Below are positions 26,188 through 35,019 of a stretch of DNA of 64,000 nt, piece after piece; the stretch's first letter is position 1, and each line of letters begins with the position of its first letter. Under the pieces are notes generated by a model. It searched no databases, was not told the DNA's origin, and worked only from the letters and a program-made list of their open reading frames with translations. A program made the position numbers and the translations under genes. This stretch comes from Aureispira sp963837355. Lineage in GTDB: Bacteria > Bacteroidota > Bacteroidia > Chitinophagales > Saprospiraceae. Location: positions 62,001 to 126,000 of the forward strand of contig CAWIMY010000008.1 in assembly GCA_963837355.1 (NCBI GenBank), given 5' to 3'.

Positions 26188-26467
26188 TTGTGTGGTACAA
26201 AAGTACAACAAAGTTGGATACTATCCAAATTTTGGAAGATTATTCTTTTAAATGAGTTGGATGATTTGAAGTGCGCGGTAGCAATAGTGGTTTGATTATT
26301 AGTTACTTGTAGAGGTTTTGGGCACGTAAGTTTTGTAAGGAATATTTTCTTCGCAGCGCGCTCCTTTAATGATTAATACCTTTTGTCTGGTGTGAAGGGA
26401 GAGTAGCAACTGTGTACTATTGCTGCTAGAAGTAGTTTGTACTCTGAAAACGATTGGCAACATCAAC

Positions 26468-26647
26468 TTAAAAATACACAAAGTGCCTTTTACTGCTTGA
26501 CCACTTGGTAGGAGACCACTTAACAAGGAGACTCATAAAGTAAACACCTATTGGGGCCTTGATGTCCAAGTACTGGTTGTTTTCTAGTGTTTTTTGGTAG
26601 ATGGGCTGTCCAATCACATCCCTTACCCTTACTTGCACTTCCTCGTA
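26468..26647 (-). pseudogene. Orphan T9SS C-terminal sorting-domain remnant
   Basis: A 59-codon frame with no start, closed upstream by a TAA, reads YEEVQVRVRDVIGQPIYQ, then LENNQYLDIKAPIGVYFM and SLLVKW. This is the usual strand pattern of a type A T9SS sorting domain (V-x-V-x-D-x-x-G, then a hydrophobic pair, then G-x-Y-x-x-x-L), but the rest of the cargo protein is missing. It lies between the tRNA pair and kmo and looks like gene decay or a deletion scar. Confidence 0.5.
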
Positions 26648-26695
26648 TTATTTTTCAAATCAACGAGAGGGTGTTTTGTGTAGGGGTAGGATAAA

Positions 26696-28048
26696 TTAGG
26701 AGCGTAAAGCTTTTAATTGTTGGTAGGTTTTTTCGAGGTCAATGCTGTCTACTTCCTCTACCGTAGCACACAAGTCCATCAACAACTGATCTTGACGGTT
26801 GCCCAAATCTAGTGCCCTACTATACGGAACCTCTGGCTGAAAGGTAACCAAGGAGTATTTAGAATGATAATCTTCGTACGTATTTTCTAACTGATGTTCG
26901 AGTGCTCGCTTCTTGCGGAAGGTAGGATCGGCGACGTGGTCGCGCATTTCGTAATAATTTTCGACTGCCAATTGTCCAATCGCATCGCCATTTTTTTTAC
27001 GTAAGTCTTGATAATCGGCGTAGGCGGCTGCCCAATTGCCCACACCATGCTTCTCAATGCACGCATTGAGCACCCGACAATCTTCAAAAGAAGCATTCAT
27101 ACCCTGCCCATAAAAGGGGACAATCGCGTGTGCTGCATCGCCCAACAAGGCCGCTTGTCCTCCTTGTACCCAAGGATAACAGCGCAAGGTTCCCAATTTG
27201 CCTACAGGATTTTCTTCGTACTCCGTCTGTAAGTTTTTTAAATGGGGTACTGCATCGCCAAATTCTTCCTCAAAAAAGGCTTGCACCTTTTCAGGCGTAT
27301 CCAAACTAGCAAAGCTGGGGTCGCCCTCATACGGGAAAAATAGCGTACAAGTAAAACTACCATCGGCATTGGGTAGGGCAATCAACATATAATCGCCGCG
27401 TGGCCAAATATGCAAAGCATTTTTATCCAAGGCAAACCCTTGTCCGTCAGCCGCAGGAATAGAGAGCTCCTTGTAGCCGTGGGCGAGCCAATCGACGTTG
27501 GCTTCATAACCTTCTATTTGCTCCAACATAGCTTGTCGAACAGCCGAGTTGGCACCGTCGCCTCCAATAATGGTGTCGCCTTGTATAGTTTTTAGTTCTT
27601 TGGTATCATAATCCTCTACCGTAATGGTAACCGCGTCTAGATCCACTCCCGTACAACGTTGGTTGAAATGAAAATTGACTTCCTCATAAGCCTCGGCGGC
27701 AGTCATCAACAACTGGTTGAGTCCCCCTCTAGAAATAGAGCTGATGTATTGTGTCGCATCTTTGCCGTAAGGTGCAAATTGGGTTTGTCCATCTTTGGCG
27801 TGTAGCATTCGCCCAGGCATTTTGACACCTTCTTGCATCACTTGTTCTAGAACGCCCACTTCGGAGAGTGCCCAGCTGCCGCGATTGGACAGGGCCAAAT
27901 TAATAGAGCGCCCAGCCGACATATCGACTTGGCGCATATCGGGACGGCTCTCAAATACTTCTACAGCCAAACCTTTCTTGGCTAAATAAATAGCCATTAG
28001 AGAGCCTGCTAAACCAGCTCCAACGATGATAACGGGTGCTTTTTCCAT
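26696..28048 (-). CDS. kmo: Kynurenine 3-monooxygenase
   Basis: A 450-residue FAD monooxygenase that hydroxylates kynurenine to 3-hydroxykynurenine with NADPH and O2 in tryptophan breakdown. The dinucleotide site VIIVGAGLAGS is at 6-16, followed by the family segment SAGRSINLALSNRGSWAL and QYISSISRGGLN. GGDGANSAVR and GDAAHAIVPFYGQGMNASFEDC mark the FAD domain. Length is normal. Its start lies inside the last 40 bases of the TPR gene upstream, implying coupling. Other kynurenine-pathway genes are not in this window. Confidence 0.92.
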   Translation of the reverse strand: MEKAPVIIVGAGLAGSLMAIYLAKKGLAVEVFESRPDMRQVDMSAGRSINLALSNRGSWALSEVGVLEQVMQEGVKMPGRMLHAKDGQTQFAPYGKDATQYISSISRGGLNQLLMTAAEAYEEVNFHFNQRCTGVDLDAVTITVEDYDTKELKTIQGDTIIGGDGANSAVRQAMLEQIEGYEANVDWLAHGYKELSIPAADGQGFALDKNALHIWPRGDYMLIALPNADGSFTCTLFFPYEGDPSFASLDTPEKVQAFFEEEFGDAVPHLKNLQTEYEENPVGKLGTLRCYPWVQGGQAALLGDAAHAIVPFYGQGMNASFEDCRVLNACIEKHGVGNWAAAYADYQDLRKKNGDAIGQLAVENYYEMRDHVADPTFRKKRALEHQLENTYEDYHSKYSLVTFQPEVPYSRALDLGNRQDQLLMDLCATVEEVDSIDLEKTYQQLKALRS

Positions 28049-28674
28049 AGTAATGTGGTCAACTTATTTAGTAGTGGTGCAATGTTCTTTTTGGTAGTCC
28101 AAAGCAGGAGGTAGGCTAGTTGTACGGCCTTTTCTATAGCGGCACAAGCGGCGGCAGCGTCTCCCAACGAATAATGGGTCAAGCCCAATTGGTAGTGTGC
28201 AACGGCCAAATCGGCATCCAGCGCCAAGGCTTTTTTATAATCGGCTAAGGCACTACTAAAGTAGGCCGCCGCCGTTGGGCGTTCGCCATTGAGCGGCAAA
28301 AACTGCTTACCACAATCGGCACAAGCGCCTGGCTTACGGATCGTTGCACTCCCTAGCATGCTCTTGAAATCGCCCAAGGCCAACCAATGCGTGGCCACTT
28401 CGGGCTGCAATTGACAAGCGGAATAATAGGCTTCGTAGGCTGCGCCATATTCTTGAAATTCTTGCAAGCATTTGCCTTTCCAAACATAAGCGGGGGCATA
28501 GCTGCCTTCTGCGGCTATCATTTTATTTAGCAGGCGTTCGGCCTTCGCCGTTTGCCCTTTCTCAAAGGCTACAATACTTTTTTGTAATTGTTTATCCAGC
28601 GCGGCTAGATTTTGGGCATGGCTCTGTCGGCCAACTATTATTAATAGTATAAAAATAAGAAAAAGAAGACGCAT
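28009..28674 (-). CDS. Secreted tetratricopeptide-repeat protein
   Basis: A 221-residue protein with a signal peptide ending near SHAQ. Repeats of TPR type run from about 30 to 195 (AFEKGQTAKAERLLNKMI; YAPAYVWKGKCLQEFQEYGAAYEAYYSA; AVAHYQLGLTHYSLGDAAAACAAIEKA). A CADC pair at about 116-119 lies between repeats and could form a disulfide. The C-terminus overlaps the kmo start. It probably serves as a binding scaffold; partner unknown. Confidence 0.8.
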   Translation of the reverse strand: MRLLFLIFILLIIVGRQSHAQNLAALDKQLQKSIVAFEKGQTAKAERLLNKMIAAEGSYAPAYVWKGKCLQEFQEYGAAYEAYYSACQLQPEVATHWLALGDFKSMLGSATIRKPGACADCGKQFLPLNGERPTAAAYFSSALADYKKALALDADLAVAHYQLGLTHYSLGDAAAACAAIEKAVQLAYLLLWTTKKNIAPLLNKLTTLLWKKHPLSSLELV

Positions 28675-28757
28675 TGGCGAGATGGGTTTGTACGGAATAC
28701 GAAGGGCGTTTTCTTATAGAATGAAGAGAATTAAATCATTCTAGTAACAAAAAAAAC

Positions 28758-29660
28758 TTACCCTTGTTCGGATTCCAATAAATCTAAAATTCGGTTTAGA
28801 TCTTCTGTATTCGCAAAATTGATGACAATTTTTCCTTTTCCCTTCTCATCGGCCTTTAAATCTACTTTGGTGCTGAATAAAGAGGAGAGTTCGGATTGTA
28901 CTTTTTTGTAGTTGTTGGAGAAAGGCGAAGTGGGTTTGGGCGTGGGCTTGCTCTTGTCGGATTTGTACAATTTAACTAAATCTTCGGCTTGGCGCACCGA
29001 TAGGTGTTTGTCTACAATAGACTTAAACGCCGCCATTTGAAAGGCATAATTATCGGTTCCCAACAAGGCTTTGGCGTGACCCATCGTAATTTCGCCACGT
29101 TCTACACTTTTTTGAATGGCCTCGGGGAGCGAGAGCAGGCGGGTAAAGTTGGTGATGGTGGTGCGGCCTTTGCCCACGCGTTCGGCTAGTTGTTGATGGG
29201 TCAAGTTGCATTCTTTCATCAAACGGCCATACGTAATGGCTACCTCAATGGGGTTCAATTGCTGGCGCTGGATGTTCTCAATCAAGGCCATTTCCAGCAT
29301 CTCTTGATCGTTGGCTAAGCGAATAAAGGCAGGGATCTCGTCCAAGTTGGCCATCTTAGACGCGCGCAAACGCCGCTCTCCTGAGATGAGCTGAAACTTA
29401 CTGTTGCCCAAGTGGCGCACTGTAATAGGCTGAATGAGGCCGTGAACCAAAATGGAATCAGACAATTCTTTCAGTGCTTCGGGGTCAAAGTCTACACGGG
29501 GTTGAAAGGGGTTGACCTCGATGCTCTGTAAGGGGATAAACGCCACGGTATTGGCTAAGTCTTTGACGACTTCTTGTTTGTTTTTTGACGAATCAATATC
29601 AGCGTCAATGCTGCCCAAGAGCGCGCCAATGCCCAAGCCTTTATTTTTGCGTTTTGCCAT
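28758..29660 (-). CDS. parB: ParB/RepB/Spo0J family partition protein
   Basis: A 300-residue protein. The ATG at 29658-29660 (MAKRKNKGLGIGALLGSID) is taken as the start since it gives the usual ParB N-terminus; longer frames add an unlikely hydrophobic leader. The CTP-binding region has NPFQPR and GERRLRASKMANLDEIPAFI; the helix-turn-helix is LTHQQLAERVGKGRTTITNFTRLLSLP; a dimerisation tail ends the protein. ParB loads at parS sites and, with ParA, separates chromosome origins. No parA gene and no parS-like palindrome were seen nearby. Confidence 0.92.
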   Translation of the reverse strand: MAKRKNKGLGIGALLGSIDADIDSSKNKQEVVKDLANTVAFIPLQSIEVNPFQPRVDFDPEALKELSDSILVHGLIQPITVRHLGNSKFQLISGERRLRASKMANLDEIPAFIRLANDQEMLEMALIENIQRQQLNPIEVAITYGRLMKECNLTHQQLAERVGKGRTTITNFTRLLSLPEAIQKSVERGEITMGHAKALLGTDNYAFQMAAFKSIVDKHLSVRQAEDLVKLYKSDKSKPTPKPTSPFSNNYKKVQSELSSLFSTKVDLKADEKGKGKIVINFANTEDLNRILDLLESEQG

Positions 29661-29985
29661 GTTAGTTTGCGTTGATAGAAGAAAAAGTAGACTTGAACTC
29701 TCAAAAATAGAGGAGAACAAGCCCACACAAATATACAAATTCTAACGCACAAAAAGGCGCGGCTATCTCTTTTTTGCCACAGCGGCAGGGGGGGGATTCA
29801 TCTTTAAGGCTTTTGAATTGGTCAAATTGTTGCATAGTATTCTCAATAGCAGTATTTTTTTGTTGTAAAATCCTTATTTTAGGGCTCTTGTTGGCTCTAG
29901 AGACGACAACGGGGGAAAAAGAGGCTTTTGAGGAGCTTTTTTCTTCTTCTTCACTAAAATTTAAATCAAGAACAGTAGTAGTATT
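29661..29985. other. Divergent intergenic region upstream of parB
   Basis: These 325 bases separate parB from the DUF3857-type gene. On the minus strand TATATTTG (29728-29735) fits the TAnnTTTG box for parB. A short plus-strand frame (29774-29989) fills the rest but has no family signal, so I do not call it. A G9 run sits near 29790. Confidence 0.4.
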
Positions 29986-32061
29986 ATGAAAAGAAATTAC
30001 CTTTTAGTAAGTCTTGTTTGTGCCATGAGTTGTGGCTCTTTGTGGGCACAGAGCTTTAGCGATTATGAATGGAAAGACGACATGAGCGCTGCGGGGGTTA
30101 TTCCCGCCGAATATGCCGATGCCGAAGCGGTCATTATTAATACCGAAACCTATCGCCGCTCTACTATTTCGGGAACCTTTCCCTACCTGAGCCAGTTGAG
30201 CACCTTTCGCCAACAAACCCACATGAAGCTGCAAAGCCAAACCGCAGTAGAGGATAATAATCGGATTATTCTTAACCGATACAAAGGAAGAATTGGCGAT
30301 TTTGTACAGTACAAACACGTGGATGTCCGTGTACGCAAACCCGATGGAACAGTAACGGATTACAAAGTGCGTGATCTGAACCAGCCTACGTTAGATATTG
30401 AGGACGACTTGTACGGAAGCAAAGAAGATTTATTTATTTATGAAATTCCAGATTTGGCCATTGGGGACGAACTAGAAACGGTCACTGTATTAGAAATCAA
30501 CTTTCCCAGTACAGGCGGCGCTGGCGGAGAAACCGTCAACTTATACAACGCTTATCCCACGCTAAAGTGCTCTTATGTCGTTTCTGTCCCTTTGAAAGTA
30601 AAAATTGACGGACAGAGTTATAATAATATGCCCAAACCGAGCGTCCGCAATACGTCTACCAACCGCATTATTAAGTGGGAAATGGAAAACCTACGGGCCG
30701 TGCCCGAGGCGAATTCGCCAGGTACGATTTATCAAATGGATTTGGAATACTTCATTTATGAATTGAACTACGATGCTTATCGCGAAAGCCAATTGTCCTT
30801 TAAAGTCAATAGCTATGCGGATTATTTGATGCAGTATGCCGAGGATTACATGAAGGTGCGCGTGCGCAAAAAGAAAAAATTAGAAGAGTTTTACGAGCAG
30901 TTGTTTGCCGATGGTGCCAAGGTGTTTGGCAAGTCTGCCGATAAACTAGAAGACATCGAAAAAGTATACTTAATCAACCAGTATATTGCCAAAGAAGTAC
31001 AACCCATCCGCGAGGAATTGGAAGATTTTGAGAAAAGTGAAGGGATTGAGTATTTCTTGCTCAATAAGCGCGTAGACAACCGCAACTTGCGCCGGATTTA
31101 CCGCGACTTTTTTGAGCGCTTCGAAATTCCTTACTTCTTAGCCGCCGCGCGGAGCCGCTTCAAAGGACCCATTGATTTGGGGTTTATATCCTCTTCGCAA
31201 ATTGACGAGTATTTCTTTGTTTTCAAATACGGCGAGAATTTCTTCTCCATCAACGGCATGGGTGGACTCAACGAATTGCCTTGGCAATATTATAATACCG
31301 ATATTTATATGCGGGACATTACCGACCGCGATGCTGAATTGCAGAAAATTAATTTTGGAGAGGTGCCATTATTGGATAAAGAACACAACAAGCGTTTCAG
31401 CCGCAGCCAAGTGCAGGTAGATTTGAAAAACAATAAAATCACCCAAAAAACCAGTACTTCCGCCAGTGGCTTATATGCCAACAGTGAGCGGGCGGGCATT
31501 ATCATTGGCTCGAAAGCCGACACCTTATCTAAAACTATTCAAGAATCCATTGATTATACTTACCGTGCGTATGACGATATTAAAGCCACGGTTAAAAGTG
31601 CTAACGTAGAGAAATTTGAAATTTCTCCAACCGTCCACTACGATTTCAAGTACAGTATAGAGGTCGATGTAGAAGGCTTGATGAAGAGCAAAGAAGGGAA
31701 GTTTATGGTCGATGTCGATGAGTTTTTAAGCCATCGCATTCGTCGGGTCGTTAATCCTGAAAACCGCGCGTTGGATTATCATGTGGCGTATTTGGGCGAA
31801 GATACCGAAGAATATTATTTGGTTTTTGATCAGAACGTGAGCTTGGAAAATATGTCCGAACTCAACCAACAAATTGACAACGAGTTTGCGAGTTACCAAT
31901 GTGTAACCACGCAGTTGAAACCCAACATGATTCGTGTCAAATCTACTTACACCACCAAAAAACTCTTCCTCAAAAAAGAAGAAGCTGCCAAATTGGATGC
32001 GGTTAATGAAGTGTACAAAAAAATCCGTGACAGTAAGTTAATTATTGTGCCTTCGGCCTAA
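29986..32061 (+). CDS. Secreted DUF3857/transglutaminase-like domain protein
   Basis: A 691-residue protein with a signal peptide ending LWAQ. The first 300 residues resemble the DUF3857 region (ILNRYKGRIGDF, VDVRVRKPDGTVTDYKV, IYEIPDLAIGDELETV). Residues about 310-430 look like a transglutaminase-like core (INQYIAKEVQPIREELEDF, IYRDFFERFEIPYFLAAAR) but the catalytic Cys-His-Asp triad is not apparent. The C-terminus has a repeated strand-rich part. Relatives occur as paired periplasmic proteins in Bacteroidota; enzymatic role unproven. Confidence 0.7.
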   Translation: MKRNYLLVSLVCAMSCGSLWAQSFSDYEWKDDMSAAGVIPAEYADAEAVIINTETYRRSTISGTFPYLSQLSTFRQQTHMKLQSQTAVEDNNRIILNRYKGRIGDFVQYKHVDVRVRKPDGTVTDYKVRDLNQPTLDIEDDLYGSKEDLFIYEIPDLAIGDELETVTVLEINFPSTGGAGGETVNLYNAYPTLKCSYVVSVPLKVKIDGQSYNNMPKPSVRNTSTNRIIKWEMENLRAVPEANSPGTIYQMDLEYFIYELNYDAYRESQLSFKVNSYADYLMQYAEDYMKVRVRKKKKLEEFYEQLFADGAKVFGKSADKLEDIEKVYLINQYIAKEVQPIREELEDFEKSEGIEYFLLNKRVDNRNLRRIYRDFFERFEIPYFLAAARSRFKGPIDLGFISSSQIDEYFFVFKYGENFFSINGMGGLNELPWQYYNTDIYMRDITDRDAELQKINFGEVPLLDKEHNKRFSRSQVQVDLKNNKITQKTSTSASGLYANSERAGIIIGSKADTLSKTIQESIDYTYRAYDDIKATVKSANVEKFEISPTVHYDFKYSIEVDVEGLMKSKEGKFMVDVDEFLSHRIRRVVNPENRALDYHVAYLGEDTEEYYLVFDQNVSLENMSELNQQIDNEFASYQCVTTQLKPNMIRVKSTYTTKKLFLKKEEAAKLDAVNEVYKKIRDSKLIIVPSA

Positions 32062-32093
32062 CGTCTTGCGCTCAATAGAATAATCGTTCTCCG

Positions 32094-32129
32094 TGCCCTT
32101 TCTCGCTTTTGGTGAGAAAGGGCATTTTT
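32094..32129 (+). terminator. Terminator after the DUF3857-type gene
   Basis: Arms TGCCCTTTCTC and GAGAAAGGGCA (11 perfect pairs) with a 9-base loop, followed by five T. Confidence 0.85.
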
Positions 32130-32351
32130 GTAGCCTAGGCTCCCACCGCCATTTTTCAAAAAAAAAGTGTTATCTATTTCTAAAAGGACTATTACTGGCT
32201 TAATAGTTGGTTTTTAGGAAAATATCCTTATTTTATTCTTTCCCAAAGCCCCACCCAGCTAGCAACTGATTATCTAACGTACCTTGCGCTTGTCCTTTTA
32301 GATGCCCCCTTTTAGTCGTACAAGTTGCAATCAAAGATTGTATTGATAATA

Positions 32352-33791
32352 ATGGATCGAAGAAAATTTCTCCAATGGTCAGCAGCGGCGATGGCTTCTG
32401 CCTGCTTGCCTTCCTCAAAATTATTAAGTATGCCCGCCAACGAAGGATTGACTAAAGCTGCTTTTGGCGGCGATTTTAAATGGGGTATTGCGGCCTCGGC
32501 TTACCAAACCGAAGGTGCTTGGAACGAAGACGGCAAAGGGCTCTCCATTTGGGATACCTTTACTCAGAACAAGCCCCACAAGATTAAGAATCGGCACAAT
32601 TCCAATACCTCCTATAATTTTTACCACAATTATCACCAAGATATTGCGCTCATCAAGGAATTGAACTTTGATACCTTTCGCTTTTCGTTTTCTTGGTCGC
32701 GAATTTTGCCCGAGGGCACAGGGCGCGTAAACCAGCAGGGCTTGGATTTTTATCACCGTGTGATTGATCGTTGTTTGGAATTGGAGATTGAGCCGTGGGC
32801 ATTGCTTTACCACTTTGATTTGCCACAAGCCTTGGAAGACAAAGGCGGCTGGGCCAACCGTGATATGGTCAATTGGTTTGATGAATATACCGACTTGGTG
32901 ACGCGGGAGTATGGCGATAAAGTCAAGACTTGGTTTGCGCAGAACGAGCCGATTGGCTTTACCTTGGGCGGCTATTTAGCGATGTACCATGCGCCAGGTT
33001 ATTATGCCCCACAGAAGTTTTTGCGGGCGATTCACCACGCGCTGCTTTGTCAGGCTTCGTCGGGGCGTATCATGCGCGCCAATGTCCCCGATGCGCAGAT
33101 AGGGGCGGCCTTGTCTTGCGCCCACGTTTCGCCCAAAAATCAGAAAAAACGCCACTTGGAGGCGGCGCACCGTATGGACATCTTGCTCAATCGCTTGTGT
33201 TTAGAGCCCCATTTGGGGATGGGGTACCCGACCAAACGGTTCCCTTTCTTAGACAAAATCCACCGCTACGTCAAAGAGGGCGATTTAGAAAAACTAACCT
33301 TTGACTTTGATTTTATCGGCTTGCAAAACTATACCCAGTTTGTCGCCAAGCACGCTTTGTTGCCCTGTGTTTGGGCGTACGAGCAAAAGCCCCAGCACCG
33401 AGGCGTGCCGCCCGAAATGATTACCGAAATGGGGTGGGAGATTTGCCCCGAAGGCTTGTATAAAATCATCAAACAATACGCGGCGTACGAGAAGTTGCCG
33501 CCCATTATGATTACAGAAAATGGCTGTGCGATGTCTTACGAAGTCAATGCCAGAGGAGAAATTAACGACCAGCGTCGTATTGATTTTTATCAAAGCTACT
33601 TGGCGCAAGTGCTGCGCGCGAAGCAAGAGGGCATCGACATTCGGGGGTATTTTGCTTGGACGATTATGGACAACTTTGAATGGGCAGAGGGCTTTGATCC
33701 GCGTTTTGGCTTGGTACATGTTGATTGGGAAACTCAGGAGCGTACGATTAAGGATTCGGGGTTGTGGTTTCAGGAGTTTTTGGCAAAATAG
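32352..33791 (+). CDS. GH1 beta-glucosidase with a Tat-like leader
   Basis: A 479-residue protein from the ATG at 32352 (MDRRKFLQWSAAAMASACLPS), which has the twin-arginine pattern RRKFLQ and an Ala-rich hydrophobic stretch. The GH1 entry signature FKWGIAASAYQTEGAWNEDG and SIWDTF are present, with the acid/base Glu in the NEP motif and the nucleophile in ITENG. It hydrolyses beta-glycosides from the non-reducing end. The Cys in SACLPS might also serve as a lipidation site. A Tat route would imply export of a folded enzyme; inferred. Confidence 0.88.
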   Translation: MDRRKFLQWSAAAMASACLPSSKLLSMPANEGLTKAAFGGDFKWGIAASAYQTEGAWNEDGKGLSIWDTFTQNKPHKIKNRHNSNTSYNFYHNYHQDIALIKELNFDTFRFSFSWSRILPEGTGRVNQQGLDFYHRVIDRCLELEIEPWALLYHFDLPQALEDKGGWANRDMVNWFDEYTDLVTREYGDKVKTWFAQNEPIGFTLGGYLAMYHAPGYYAPQKFLRAIHHALLCQASSGRIMRANVPDAQIGAALSCAHVSPKNQKKRHLEAAHRMDILLNRLCLEPHLGMGYPTKRFPFLDKIHRYVKEGDLEKLTFDFDFIGLQNYTQFVAKHALLPCVWAYEQKPQHRGVPPEMITEMGWEICPEGLYKIIKQYAAYEKLPPIMITENGCAMSYEVNARGEINDQRRIDFYQSYLAQVLRAKQEGIDIRGYFAWTIMDNFEWAEGFDPRFGLVHVDWETQERTIKDSGLWFQEFLAK

Positions 33792-33933
33792 CTTGGTTCT
33801 AGTAAAATAATAGAAAAAGGAATAGGCAACTGCTTTGATTTTTATCGTTCTATGCAATTAATTTAGAAGATATAACTCTGCAAAGTGCTGGATATAGGAT
33901 AATTGTTGTATCTTATAGTATCACTCAACAATT

Positions 33934-34017
33934 ATCCCACCTTTAAATATATTGAATTATGAGAACGTTAATTTTTGTTTGCTCTTTTTTGTTAATGGCG
34001 ACGCTGGCAATGGCGCA
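33934..34017 (+). repeat. Duplicated leader of two small secreted protein genes
   Basis: The 25 bases before the ATG at 33959 recur before the ATG at 34426 with one change, and the signal-peptide codons that follow are almost identical (34401-34484 is the other copy). The rest of each gene has diverged. Confidence 0.8.
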
Positions 34018-34360
34018 AGACTGTTTTTTGAAAGTTATCAACAATACTACTCATTACATTAATGCAGGGGCAGAAACTACTACTGCTGGATATGGTTCTT
34101 GTGCGACTGTTACAGGTAGTGCTACTCATGGTGCTCCTATTGCGCCAGGAGAATCCGTCCTGATTTATTTAGGAACAGCGGTGTTTCCTGCTCCTCCTAT
34201 TCGGCCTTATAGAATTGGGGCAGATGACTGGGCAGGAGGTATGGCTAGCTGGCAAATAAATACCTGCTGGAATCCTACATGTATTAATAGTTTTGGCCCG
34301 TTCACTATCATGCTAATCGCGCCGTGTAATGATTATGTAACCGAAGTATCAATCAATTAA
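33959..34360 (+). CDS. Small secreted Cys-containing protein, tandem copy 1
   Basis: A 133-residue protein with a signal peptide (MRTLIFVCSFLLMATLAMAQ). No family recognised. The mature part begins with Cys and contains TTTAGYGSCATVTGS, a Pro-rich loop (PPIRPYRIGADDW), SWQINTCWNPTC and ends TEVSIN. Several Cys line up with those of the next protein, so disulfides are likely. It is 66 bases from its paralog and no other gene is between. It is a candidate secreted effector, adhesive or structural peptide; no function can be assigned. Confidence 0.65.
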   Translation: MRTLIFVCSFLLMATLAMAQDCFLKVINNTTHYINAGAETTTAGYGSCATVTGSATHGAPIAPGESVLIYLGTAVFPAPPIRPYRIGADDWAGGMASWQINTCWNPTCINSFGPFTIMLIAPCNDYVTEVSIN

Positions 34361-34425
34361 AGTGTGATAAGAAAGTTATTGATTATCAAAGTAATTTTTC
34401 ATCCCACCTTTAAATATATTGAATC

Positions 34426-34830
34426 ATGAGAACGTTAATTTTTGTTTGCTCTTTTTTATTGATGACGACGCTAGCAATGGCGCAAAGCAGTAGTATTCTG
34501 AGAGTAACGAACTATGCTAATAACGAAATTAGAGTAGGCGCACAGACGACGACTAGTGCTCCCCCTTCTTGTTCAGTCACCATTACAGGCAGTGTAGACT
34601 ATGCCGTTCCTATCTACCCTTCCACTACCGTAGACATACCTTTAGGGGCGGGCTATCCTGATCCTCCTACACGTCCTTATGTGGTTGGTGCTGATTTTTG
34701 GACACTGGGGGCTAGTAGCTGGCAAATCAATGATTGTGCTTATCCCTCTTGTGGAGGTGGTACCGGCTATTTTACCATTGTGGTGACCTCTTGTACTCCT
34801 TACTTGACGGAAGTAGAGGTGTATGAGTAG
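34426..34830 (+). CDS. Small secreted Cys-containing protein, tandem copy 2
   Basis: A 134-residue paralog of the preceding protein. The signal peptide is nearly identical (LLMTTLAMAQ), while the mature sequence keeps only a frame of positions: GA-x-TTTS, SC, TGS, P-x-PP-x-RPY, GAD-x-W, SWQIN-x-C, P-x-C, FTI, C-x-x-Y-x-TEV. The initial Cys is lost. A strong terminator follows, so both copies may share it or be transcribed separately from their duplicated leaders. Confidence 0.65.
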   Translation: MRTLIFVCSFLLMTTLAMAQSSSILRVTNYANNEIRVGAQTTTSAPPSCSVTITGSVDYAVPIYPSTTVDIPLGAGYPDPPTRPYVVGADFWTLGASSWQINDCAYPSCGGGTGYFTIVVTSCTPYLTEVEVYE

Positions 34831-34869
34831 ATTTGTATAACTTCTAACCCATAGCACATAACAGAAGAC

Positions 34870-34906
34870 AGCACCAAAGCCCTCAAAGGCTTTGGTGCTT
34901 TTTTTT
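34870..34906 (+). terminator. Terminator after the small secreted protein pair
   Basis: Arms AGCACCAAAGCC and GGCTTTGGTGCT (12 perfect pairs), 6-base loop, then a run of T. Confidence 0.9.
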
Positions 34907-35019
34907 GTTTATTTTTTGGCGAATGGCGAACCTTTGAATTTGGCGCGGGTATAACGGACAATACAAACAACGAAGATCTTCTGTATTTTACTTATTATTT
35001 AAACAGAAAAAACGCCATT

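Larger units (their letters stand above)
25863..26201. repeat. Tandem duplication of an initiator tRNA with its terminator
   Basis: Bases 25863-26001 and 26062-26201 are near-identical; the only difference I see is seven versus eight A in the terminator tail. Each copy includes the tRNA, its terminator and a short upstream stretch (GTTGTGTGGTACAAA read on the plus strand). The 60 bases between are unrelated AT-rich sequence. Confidence 0.85.

Noticed and set aside
26299..26526. 75-residue minus-strand frame near the T9SS remnant
   Set aside because: Its sequence lies out of frame with the sorting-domain remnant and has no recognisable pattern.
28758..29738. Longer ParB start at 29738
   Set aside because: The added leader is hydrophobic and covers the promoter-like box; the ATG at 29658-29660 gives the usual ParB N-terminus.
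29774..29989. 71-residue frame ending at the start of the DUF3857-type gene
   Set aside because: Composition is Cys/Leu-rich and unlike a folded protein, and the region is the promoter gap of divergent genes.
32424..33857. Long antisense and alternative frames over the GH1 gene
   Set aside because: They are shadows of a well-supported GH1 enzyme with both catalytic Glu motifs.
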